Positions 56,099 through 64,000 of a stretch of 64,000 nucleotides of DNA are shown here, in pieces (the first letter of the stretch is position 1; every line of letters begins with the position of its first letter). This DNA comes from an uncultured Treponema sp. (GTDB taxonomy: Bacteria > Spirochaetota > Spirochaetia > Treponematales > Treponemataceae). The translations under genes were made by a program, and so were the position numbers. The notes below the pieces were generated by a model. It was not told where the DNA came from, did no database searches, and worked only from the letters and a program-made list of their open reading frames with translations. The DNA is taken from NCBI GenBank assembly GCA_946535985.1, contig CAMNDY010000002.1:62001-126000 (forward strand), written 5' to 3'.

Positions 56099-56891
56099 AT
56101 GGTTCCTTATCTGCAGCTGCTTTTTCTGCTGCGGCATAAGCGGCGGCATCTTCGGCAGACATAGACAGAGCTTCATCGGCTGGAGTTTGAGAAGCAGCTT
56201 CTTCTGAATAAGTCTGAGCTTCTGCTTCTACAGCTTCATTTTCGCTTTCTTCGGCATCGCTCTTCTGGCGAGAGAAGCTTACTGCAAGCTTGCGTCCACG
56301 ATAATCATATCCATTGAGCTTGTCAATTACTGTCTGACAATCTTCTGTATAAAGCTGAACAAAAGAATAGTTTGCAAGAACTTTAATATCACCAATTCTT
56401 TCGCGGTCAATTCCACCTACAGCAACAATAAGACCAACAAGGTCGCGTGGATAAACTCTGCGGTTTTTACCAATGCTGATAAAGATTGAAGTTGCCTTAT
56501 CTGGATCAATTTCTACGCGTGGGTGATGAGGTCTTTCTTCTGCAGCAGCTTCTGTTGTTGTATTTTCTGCAGCCTTATATTCAGATTTATAGCTGTTATT
56601 AAAATCCTTCTTATAATCATTTTTAAAGTCGCGGTTGTTTTTTGAATTAAAGCGACCAGCGTTACGTCCGCCTCTTCCAAAAGAATGGAAATGCTTGAGC
56701 GATTCTTTGAGCATGTATGCAATAACATACTTGCGGCGTGTAAGAGGAACATACTTCTTAAAGAGCTTTGCTAATTCAACAAGGGTATCAATATCCTCTT
56801 CTGTTGTAATTTTTTCAACTGCAGTTTCAAGAAATTCTGCTGTCTTTTCTTCGTCAATTTCAAAACCACGATTATAATTGTTGTATGCCAT
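56085..56891 (-). CDS. DbpA-like RNA-binding-domain protein (no helicase core)
   Basis: ATSIFISIGKNRRVYPRDLVGLIVAVGGIDRERIGDIKVLANYSFVQLYTEDCQTVIDKLNGYDYRGRKLAVSFS. Confidence 0.8.
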   Translation of the reverse strand: MAYNNYNRGFEIDEEKTAEFLETAVEKITTEEDIDTLVELAKLFKKYVPLTRRKYVIAYMLKESLKHFHSFGRGGRNAGRFNSKNNRDFKNDYKKDFNNSYKSEYKAAENTTTEAAAEERPHHPRVEIDPDKATSIFISIGKNRRVYPRDLVGLIVAVGGIDRERIGDIKVLANYSFVQLYTEDCQTVIDKLNGYDYRGRKLAVSFSRQKSDAEESENEAVEAEAQTYSEEAASQTPADEALSMSAEDAAAYAAAEKAAADKEPFGNI

Positions 56892-56911
56892 AATTAAATT
56901 CTCCTGTGTAA

Positions 56912-57811
56912 TTACTGCAGATTTACTGCATAGCCCGAATCAATCTTGTCAAAACCTGTACGTAATAATAAGGGTTCAAGAAAATCGGGTATAATCATTT
57001 TTGGCAAAATAAGCCATTTCTTTCCGAGCTTTTTAAATTCCGAAAGGCACATAGAAATTAATTCTGTACCAATTCCCAAACCACGGAAAGCTTCAGGAAC
57101 AAAAAGGTTTGTCAAAATCATAACCTCTTCCTGTTTCTTTGATACGTAAGCTGCCGTAATGCAACCTGCAAAATCATTTGAAAAACTGCGACAGACAAAT
57201 CCGAGCTGACCTTTAGCTTCGGCTAACTCAAACTGTTCATACCAGATATTGTAAATTGCCTGAGCAAGTTCTTCATCCAGATTTTCATCACGTGCTTTAA
57301 AAGCTGCGTTCATAAAAAGCATAAGTTCTTCTTTATTGGCCTTTGATTCATATGCTGTAAAAGAAAAATCATCATGAATCAGACTGTCATCTGACTCGGG
57401 CACATAATCAAGCTTTTCAAGTCCCCATACTTCACGCAGATTATTATACCAGTTGTTTATATAAGACATCATTTTTTCGTTTTTATAAATGTGCCATCTT
57501 TTTTCAACTTCCGGATAATCTTTTATTACATTTCTAAAATTTCTGAATACCCCCCTTCCGGAATGAAGAACTGACTGCAAAGCTTCGTGGGCTAAAGGAG
57601 CATTAAGTTTTTCAACAAAATCCTCTCGAAGTTTAAAGCCTGCAGCAGAATCCCACTCCGGTAATTCGTAAAAGAATTCGTCATCACCTTTTAGACCTTC
57701 AGTTTTTTCTACAAGTTTAGTCTGGGCTGCATCTACAAGAAAGGCTTGTTCCTGATTTTCGAGCGCAGATTGAATCTCATTCAAAAGACTTTCGGTCAAA
57801 GAAAAGGTCAT
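56912..57811 (-). CDS. GNAT-family N-acetyltransferase
   Basis: C-terminal VMILTNLFVPEAFRGLGIGTELISMCLSEFKKLGKKWLIL. Confidence 0.82.
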   Translation of the reverse strand: MTFSLTESLLNEIQSALENQEQAFLVDAAQTKLVEKTEGLKGDDEFFYELPEWDSAAGFKLREDFVEKLNAPLAHEALQSVLHSGRGVFRNFRNVIKDYPEVEKRWHIYKNEKMMSYINNWYNNLREVWGLEKLDYVPESDDSLIHDDFSFTAYESKANKEELMLFMNAAFKARDENLDEELAQAIYNIWYEQFELAEAKGQLGFVCRSFSNDFAGCITAAYVSKKQEEVMILTNLFVPEAFRGLGIGTELISMCLSEFKKLGKKWLILPKMIIPDFLEPLLLRTGFDKIDSGYAVNLQ

Positions 57812-58428
57812 TACTTTAATTCTTCACGCTTTGTAATTATCTTACTGATTAAACCATACTTAACAGCTTCATCTGCATCAAGCCAGTAATCACGATCTGT
57901 ATCTTTTGTTACCTGTTCAAGAGAAACGCCTGTTGCATCAGAAATAATCTTGTTTAATTTTGCACGGATTTTTTCCATATCCTTTGCATAAATTTCAATA
58001 TCAGTTGCAACACCGCGCATTCCACCTAAAGGCTGATGAATAAGATAGCGGCTGTTTGGAAGTCCAACTCTCTGTTCTTTTGGAACTGCAAGAAGAACAA
58101 GTGTAGCTGCAGAAGCAATGAGTCCCATTCCTACAAGATAAACCGGTGATTTTACAAAGCGGATTACATCATAAATTGCAAAACCGGCATCAACATCGCC
58201 GCCAGGTGAGTCAATATACATATAAATCGGCTCATTATTCTCTGAATCAAGAATCAAAAGCTGACGTGCAATAGAATCTGCAAGGTCTTTGTTAATTTCG
58301 CCTGTAAGGATTATCTGACGAGTTTTAAGGAACCTGTCTGCAAAAGGTTCTTCTTTTTTCTGCTTTTTCTCTTCTTCGTCGTCATCAAAACGAGGAGAAT
58401 TAGTCATAATACTCATAAATTTTTCCAT
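57811..58428 (-). CDS. clpP: ATP-dependent Clp protease proteolytic subunit
   Basis: RQIILTGEINKDLADSIARQLL, IYMYIDSPGGDVDAGFAIYDVIRFV, GLIASAATLVLL, RYLIHQPLGG, DRDYWLDADEAVKYGLI. Confidence 0.92.
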   Translation of the reverse strand: MEKFMSIMTNSPRFDDDEEEKKQKKEEPFADRFLKTRQIILTGEINKDLADSIARQLLILDSENNEPIYMYIDSPGGDVDAGFAIYDVIRFVKSPVYLVGMGLIASAATLVLLAVPKEQRVGLPNSRYLIHQPLGGMRGVATDIEIYAKDMEKIRAKLNKIISDATGVSLEQVTKDTDRDYWLDADEAVKYGLISKIITKREELK

Positions 58429-58660
58429 ATATATAAATATATTAAAATTTTATGCCACTGACAAGTATAATTAAGCCTCATGCTTTTTTTAGTTGATTTA
58501 AATGACTCCTTGGCGAACTGGAAAACAGAAAAAATAACACGAAAGAATAATTTCATACCATAAAAATTCCTCAGCAACCTTTTTCATAAATCTAATGTCT
58601 TAATTGCATTTATCTGAATCTATGATATAATTAATACAATATAAAATAGGAGCATTTTTA

Positions 58661-60361
58661 ATGGCAGAAGCAGAATTAGACCCGGAAATTGCAGCATTAC
58701 TTGCAGGGTCGGGTTCAAGTACCGAATCAACAATTTCAATAGAAGATATAGATAATATGCCGAGTTCTTCGGCTTCTTTTGATTTGTCTAAAAATTCAGC
58801 ACCAGCTGGTTCTCATTCGACTGGCGGTGGTATTCACGAGGTTAATTTAAGTCTTAAAGAGTTTGCTCCTTTAGAAAAGCTCAAGAACGAAGAATCAAGC
58901 GGGGTTTATGACGACCCTAAATATTATAAAACAGTTTTAACAAACGAAAATCAGTCGGCACAGCGTGTACATCAGGTTCTTTCTAAATATCTTACATGCC
59001 AGGATCCAAAAGACCGTGCCGTTTACCGCCAGCAGATTGTAACCTGCTACTGGGAGCTTTTACGCGGAATGGCACCAAAAATGGCTGATATTAACCTGCC
59101 AATGCCAAAACGCATGCTCATGAGATTTGGCGTTCTTCTTCCCTCCCTTTTCAAAGCAGAGCAAAAGGAATTTTTCTCACGCATAATTTATGAAAACAAA
59201 CCTCAGGAGCCAATTCTTTACGTTGATGAGTGGTTCAAAGAAATTGCTTCAGGCCGTATGAACAACTCCATGACAGATGAAAAGAAAACTCCACAGAGAA
59301 ATCTTTCTCCTGAACAGGCTGCCACTGCAGAACAGTCTCGTCTTATGCAGCTTCAGTCTAAAAACTCGGGAAAACTTCAGAGCTCAGAAAACATCCTTAA
59401 CATAAAAGAAAATGAACGTTCCATGCTGGAAATTGAGCTTAAGAACAGAATAGACTCTCTTTGCCAGCACACTCCTATTATTGGAATGGAACCTCATACT
59501 CAAGGCCTTTCTGAACCACAGAGAAAACTTTTCTCGGAAATTACAGATTTACTTCACAGAATTTCACGAAACGATAAAGAGCTTTCAAAGGCACTGGCAG
59601 AGTTCCAGGAAGCAAAAGCTGTTTATGATAATGTTCAGAATAAGATTGCAGACACAGGTCCTGTTGTTCAGATTGATACAAGTGCAATCAACACCGAATT
59701 TGAAACAATCCGCCAGATGGCAAAAATGACAATCGGACGCCGTGGTAATCAGTTCCCAATCTTTACACGCGAATTCTATCACTGTACAGAAAACGGAACA
59801 GGAACCCGCGAAAATGTAATTGAAGTTATGCGCTGGATTGAATCTATAGACCCGGGTGTATTCTGTCGTGTTCATAAAAACATTCCTAACCGCATTGTTC
59901 CTTATGTTTGTCTTGTTCCAACTTATGGCGACAGGGGCTTCTGCTGGGAACCATTTGACCGCTACAACCGTGTAACAAGCCGCGGACGTATTGTTGTTCC
60001 AATGTATCCAAAGGACCTTAAAATTGCTGTACTTACCGCAGTTGCCGATTTGAGATGGCAGGTTGCAAAGGAAAAGGCTTCTTACTATTGGATGGAAGAA
60101 GGTCTTACAGGTCAGTACTACCAGCACTTTGACCAGATGAAGCTTAAGGGAGACGTAAAGGAATTCTTCATTGAAGATTACATTTTGTGGATGACCAAAG
60201 AAAGTACCGGAGTTCAGCGTCTTGAAAAAGATGTACGTGGTATCTTCTGGCGCAATATGCCATTCCCAAAAGAACTCAAGGAAGATTTGCGCAGACGTTC
60301 GCTGGTTTACGACGAGCTTTGTAAGAAGGATGCAAACCGCGAGATGAGCGACGGATATTGA
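58661..60361 (+). CDS. Hypothetical protein, likely conserved in treponemes
   Basis: Long well-coded ORF with acidic N-terminus and C-terminal WMEEGLTGQYYQHFDQMKLKGDVKEFFIEDYILWMTKESTGVQRLEKDVRGIFW; no domain recognised. Confidence 0.75.
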   Translation: MAEAELDPEIAALLAGSGSSTESTISIEDIDNMPSSSASFDLSKNSAPAGSHSTGGGIHEVNLSLKEFAPLEKLKNEESSGVYDDPKYYKTVLTNENQSAQRVHQVLSKYLTCQDPKDRAVYRQQIVTCYWELLRGMAPKMADINLPMPKRMLMRFGVLLPSLFKAEQKEFFSRIIYENKPQEPILYVDEWFKEIASGRMNNSMTDEKKTPQRNLSPEQAATAEQSRLMQLQSKNSGKLQSSENILNIKENERSMLEIELKNRIDSLCQHTPIIGMEPHTQGLSEPQRKLFSEITDLLHRISRNDKELSKALAEFQEAKAVYDNVQNKIADTGPVVQIDTSAINTEFETIRQMAKMTIGRRGNQFPIFTREFYHCTENGTGTRENVIEVMRWIESIDPGVFCRVHKNIPNRIVPYVCLVPTYGDRGFCWEPFDRYNRVTSRGRIVVPMYPKDLKIAVLTAVADLRWQVAKEKASYYWMEEGLTGQYYQHFDQMKLKGDVKEFFIEDYILWMTKESTGVQRLEKDVRGIFWRNMPFPKELKEDLRRRSLVYDELCKKDANREMSDGY

Positions 60362-60365
60362 TAAG

Positions 60366-60431
60366 AGATTGTCGGGTCAAGCCCGACAATGACACAACTC
60401 TTGTCATTATCGGGCTTGACCCGATAATCTT
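60366..60431. repeat. Head-to-head pair of family C REP-like repeats
   Basis: AGATTGTCGGGTCAAGCCCGACAATGACA-CAACTCT-TGTCATTATCGGGCTTGACCCGATAATCT between two convergent genes. Confidence 0.85.
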
Positions 60432-61620
60432 ACTCGCCAGACAATGCAATAACAGGATCCAGTTTTGCGGCACGGCTGGCTGGGTTCAAACCAAAAAAGA
60501 TTCCTACAAAAACGGAAAATATAAAGGCAATTATACAGGCATTCGTATTTATTACGTATGCCTGTTTTTGTACATACTCCACGGCAAGGCTTATAAGAAT
60601 ACCCAGGAGCACTCCAAAAAATCCTCCGATTAAAGTTATGCTTGCAGACTCAACTAAAAATTGCTGACGGATATCTGCAGGACTGGCGCCAAGGGCTTTA
60701 CGGATTCCAATTTCCTGTTTGCGCTCTGTTACAGTAACAATCATGATATTCATAATTCCAATGCCTCCAACTAAAAGAGAAATAGCAGCAATGGCACTAA
60801 GCATTTTAGCCAGGGTCGAAGTAATATTGCTTATTTGATCTATCATTGTCTGCATTGTAGTTACGTTTATGGATGTATCTGTTCCGCTGAGCGAAGTACA
60901 GTAGTCCTTTATTTTATCTACAATCGCAGTTGCCTTTTCGTTTGAAATAGCCTGAACCATTACAGTCTGGGCATCGGCATTAGGCTGGATTTTTTTATCG
61001 TAAAAACCTCGTGGAATAAAGGCGGCTCCATTTTCCATTCCGGTTGTCTGTTCTTTAAGAACCCCTATTACTTCAAAACTGAAGGAAACCTTGCTTATTA
61101 CAATAAGGATTTTTTTACCAACTGCGTCTCCTGCAGGGAAAAAACTCAAAGCCGTATCATGATTTAAAATAATTTTCTGCGTTCCTTCCTGATCATCAGT
61201 TACAGTAAAAAATCTGCTGCCTCCTTCGAGTTCCATACAAAGGGCTTCAAGATATCCTTTTTCTACAGCAGAGCAGTTTACAGAATTAGAAGTCTCTCCA
61301 TAAGTAATCGTCGCATTTACAGAATTTTTATACCAGATCTGCTTTATGTCTTCTACGTTTTCAAAAAGATTATCGCGGAAACTTTCATTAAATTTTAAAG
61401 TAACAGCACTTCGACGTCTCCACATTCCACCTGCAGAAACGTTTACCATATCAAGACCGGCAGAACCAAAGGTGTCGGCAACTTTTTTTGTGGAACTGGA
61501 ACCTATGCTTGTAATAACAATAACAGATGCAACACCAATAATTACACCAAGCAGAGAAAGAAAAGTTCTGGTTTTGTTGCGCCTGAAATTATTCAGTGCG
61601 TTTATAAAATCTTCCCACAT
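60430..61620 (-). CDS. MacB/FtsX-type ABC transporter permease
   Basis: NFRRNKTRTFLSLLGVIIGVASVIVITSIG; C-terminal GGIGIMNIMIVTVTERKQEIGIRKALGASPADIRQQFL. Confidence 0.93.
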   Translation of the reverse strand: MWEDFINALNNFRRNKTRTFLSLLGVIIGVASVIVITSIGSSSTKKVADTFGSAGLDMVNVSAGGMWRRRSAVTLKFNESFRDNLFENVEDIKQIWYKNSVNATITYGETSNSVNCSAVEKGYLEALCMELEGGSRFFTVTDDQEGTQKIILNHDTALSFFPAGDAVGKKILIVISKVSFSFEVIGVLKEQTTGMENGAAFIPRGFYDKKIQPNADAQTVMVQAISNEKATAIVDKIKDYCTSLSGTDTSINVTTMQTMIDQISNITSTLAKMLSAIAAISLLVGGIGIMNIMIVTVTERKQEIGIRKALGASPADIRQQFLVESASITLIGGFFGVLLGILISLAVEYVQKQAYVINTNACIIAFIFSVFVGIFFGLNPASRAAKLDPVIALSGE

Positions 61621-62294
61621 TATACCAATTGCCCATCCAATATTTTAATGCAACGCTGGGTCGAAGCTCCAATTCCCGGGTCATGAGTTACAATAATAAC
61701 TGTTGTTCCCTGCTCCTGATTTATTTTTGAAAACATTTCCATTACCTGTTTTCCGGTTGTAGAATCAAGAGCGCCGGTCGGTTCGTCTGCCAGAAGGATT
61801 TTTGGTTTTGTAATCATTGCCCTTGCAATTGCAACACGCTGTTTTTGTCCGCCGCTAAGCTCATGCGGGCGATGTTTTATTCTTTCACCAAGGCCTACAG
61901 CTTCCAGCGCCTGCTTTGCTCTTTCCACACGTTCACTCTTTTCTACCTTCTGATATTTTAAAGGAAGCATTACATTTTCTAAAACGTTCATTGAAGCAAT
62001 AAGATGATACTGCTGAAAAACAAATCCAACTGTCTGATTTCGTAAAAGGGCGAGCTCCTTTTCTGTCATCTTTGCAGTTTCTTTTCCGTTGATTTCTACA
62101 ATGCCGGAAGTTGGACGGTCAAGACAGCCAATCATATTCATACAGGTAGACTTCCCCGAACCGGAAGGTCCCATAATAGAAAGGAATTCCCCCTGCTCAA
62201 TTGCAAAAGAAATGCCCCGCAAGGCATGAACTTCGCTTTCGCCCATTGAGTAAGTTTTTACTACATTATCAAGTCGTACAACTGTATTTGACAT
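61620..62294 (-). CDS. MacB/LolD-type ABC transporter ATP-binding protein
   Basis: Walker [38 protein letters not shown]. Confidence 0.95.
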   Translation of the reverse strand: MSNTVVRLDNVVKTYSMGESEVHALRGISFAIEQGEFLSIMGPSGSGKSTCMNMIGCLDRPTSGIVEINGKETAKMTEKELALLRNQTVGFVFQQYHLIASMNVLENVMLPLKYQKVEKSERVERAKQALEAVGLGERIKHRPHELSGGQKQRVAIARAMITKPKILLADEPTGALDSTTGKQVMEMFSKINQEQGTTVIIVTHDPGIGASTQRCIKILDGQLV

Positions 62295-62303
62295 ACTTCA
62301 CCA

Positions 62304-63386
62304 TTAAAATGGCATTCCGCCACCAGGAAAACCACCCGCAGGAGGCATACCACCAGAAGGCATATTATTTCTATTACTGCCGGAATTGCTTCCCTGTCTC
62401 TGACTGTTTCTAGCTGCAGCAGCTCCTGATTTTGGAATTTCTCCAGACTGAAGAAGTACTTCTCCCCCCTTAAGACCGCTCAAGATTTTTACATAATTGC
62501 GACCATAAGGCTCAACTTCAACATATTTTTTCTCGTTATTTTTTGCAAACACTACATAAGGCTTTCCGTCTTCATAACCAATTGCGTAGCGTTCAACGGT
62601 AATATTTTCTACAGGCTCTTCAATCTGAATTTTTCCGGTAAAAGAATAATTTGGTAAAATCTCAGGCGGATAATCATCTATGCGGATCTGGGCCTTTACA
62701 ACAGAAGCACCACGGCTTGTAAGTTCGCCAATTGCAGGCCAGCCGGTTACATAGCCTCTGCCTTCTGTAGAAGAAGCATTAAAATTAAGAATAACAGTCT
62801 GGCCAACTTCAAGCTTTGCAACATCAGTTTCGGGAACTTCAACTTCGGCAGTAAGATAATCAATATTTACCAGAGTCCCGATTTTTTCTCCACGCTCTAC
62901 CGAGTTTCCTTCCACAGCATCCATCTCTACAACAATTCCATCAAAGGAAGCCACAATTTTTCTGTCGGCAATTTTTTGAACAAGAGCAAGACGCTGAGTT
63001 TCCATTAGCTTAAGGTCTCGAGGAGAACCTGTAAGTTTTGTTTTTGCCATTTCGTAATCATGTTTTTCAAGATTATAAACCTGATCAGAATCATCAAGTT
63101 GAACAAGGATATCGCCCTTTTTTACAGCATCGCCTTTTTTTACAAAAACTTCCATTACAGTTCCGTCTCCAAGGGCATTTAAAGTCTGCTGTTCCGCTGC
63201 CGAAACCGTTCCGGAAATTTCTATAACATTTTCATATATTTCTTTATTTACCGTATAAAGGTTCTGCACACTCTTGTCTCTGTTCAAGAAAAATCGCAGA
63301 GAAATTAAACCTCCGGCTACAAGAACTGACAAAAAAAGAAGAATAATAAAAATCTTTGCACCCTTTTTCATTTTTTTATTTGCCAT
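62304..63386 (-). CDS. Efflux RND/MacA-type periplasmic adaptor
   Basis: N-terminal TM; VNKEIYENVIEISGTVSAAEQQTLNALGDGTVMEVFVKKGDAVKKGDILVQLDD; Gly/Pro-rich C-terminus. Confidence 0.92.
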   Translation of the reverse strand: MANKKMKKGAKIFIILLFLSVLVAGGLISLRFFLNRDKSVQNLYTVNKEIYENVIEISGTVSAAEQQTLNALGDGTVMEVFVKKGDAVKKGDILVQLDDSDQVYNLEKHDYEMAKTKLTGSPRDLKLMETQRLALVQKIADRKIVASFDGIVVEMDAVEGNSVERGEKIGTLVNIDYLTAEVEVPETDVAKLEVGQTVILNFNASSTEGRGYVTGWPAIGELTSRGASVVKAQIRIDDYPPEILPNYSFTGKIQIEEPVENITVERYAIGYEDGKPYVVFAKNNEKKYVEVEPYGRNYVKILSGLKGGEVLLQSGEIPKSGAAAARNSQRQGSNSGSNRNNMPSGGMPPAGGFPGGGMPF

Positions 63387-63389
63387 AAC

Positions 63390-64000
63390 CTACTCCACGA
63401 ACTTTGCCTTTACATCATCATTATAAACAATCAAATCTATAAGATTTATGAGACCTTTAACCTTTGACTGAATTGTATTTATACTTGCAGAAACATAATC
63501 TCGCTCCGAAATAAATCCACGCTTATAATAATCAAGCATTTCTTTTTCTACGTCTGCATACATCTTATAATTTTTATTATTTGTTTCTTCGGCCCACTTA
63601 ATATCTTCAAGCTGGATTTTCATCTGGCGAAGGGTTTCTTCATAATCTGTATAGGCAGACTCGACCTCCATCTCTTCCTGCTCAATTGAAATTTCTGTAA
63701 GCTCCCTGTTTATTTTGTTTTTCTTAAAAGTGTTCGGCGTGTAAGTCATGCCTAACGAAAGAGAAGGAGCAGCTGTACCGCCAGAACCGCTGCCTACAGG
63801 AACATGAACTCCTGCATCAAGGCCAATTCCCTGGTAAGCCGCAGCAAGACCTGCATTCACTGTATTTGCATTTGCTGTTGCAGCATTTTTATATGTATAA
63901 CCGCCGTTTGCCGAAAGTGTAAAATCTTTAGCAGCATCTCTCGACATCTGATTAATTTTCTGCTTCCACAAATTGCTTTCTATCTGCTTATAGTTTTCTG
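63390..64000 (-). CDS. TolC-like outer-membrane efflux protein, partial (5' end beyond window)
   Basis: LSLGMTYTPNTFKKNKINRELTEISIEQEEMEVESAYTDYEETLRQMKIQLEDIKW; frame stays open to the window edge (ENYKQIESNLWKQ...). Confidence 0.8.
   Translation of the reverse strand, partial: ENYKQIESNLWKQKINQMSRDAAKDFTLSANGGYTYKNAATANANTVNAGLAAAYQGIGLDAGVHVPVGSGSGGTAAPSLSLGMTYTPNTFKKNKINRELTEISIEQEEMEVESAYTDYEETLRQMKIQLEDIKWAEETNNKNYKMYADVEKEMLDYYKRGFISERDYVSASINTIQSKVKGLINLIDLIVYNDDVKAKFVE

Noticed and set aside
59585-60127. 180-aa minus-strand ORF inside the 58661 gene
   Set aside because: Antisense shadow ORF; the sense frame is longer and has normal coding composition.
1-64000. tRNA, rRNA or prophage/transposase genes
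   Set aside because: No cloverleaf, rRNA core, integrase, transposase or phage structural motif was recognised by eye; a tRNAscan/Rfam run would be needed to exclude small RNAs.

Overview
The window looks like a chromosomal segment from a saccharolytic, gut/rumen-type Treponema or a close spirochete. The taxon is inferred from gene content only. I recognise about 42 protein-coding genes and no rRNA, tRNA or CRISPR array. Main blocks: (1) rsmI and a convergent diguanylate cyclase/EAL phosphodiesterase pair. (2) An aryl-acid/CoA module: AMP-dependent ligase, IorA, IorB, then birA, phenylacetate-CoA ligase and a tandem-ACT protein. (3) BspA-like leucine-rich-repeat lipoproteins and a MalT/LuxR-type regulator. 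(4) A compact chemosensory operon (24012-31502): HAMP-less MCP, CheW, CheB, CheR, a CheA-like protein that lacks the ATPase domain and the phospho-acceptor His, and an adenylate/guanylate cyclase with a degenerate receiver domain. This is my best candidate for an undescribed system. (5) mnmA, an Rrf2 regulator and a MetH-activation-like protein. (6) A phosphorelay (REC-GGDEF*-EAL-PAS, Hpt, hybrid histidine kinase) contiguous with an orphan sugar-binding lipoprotein and a GH5 cellulase. (7) ilvC and a MATE exporter. (8) A xylan-utilisation locus: acetylesterase, LacI-sensor/GGDEF fusion, GH39, GH43, PfkB kinase. (9) A Na/Pi symporter, DUF3798-like lipoprotein, phosphodiesterase, MBL hydrolase, DbpA-like RNA-binding protein, GNAT and clpP. 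(10) A MacAB/TolC-like efflux operon cut by the window edge. Several families of short palindromic REP-like repeats and two larger inverted-repeat elements sit at gene ends, and some contribute codons or stop codons to neighbouring genes. All identifications come from reading motifs by eye; no searches were run.
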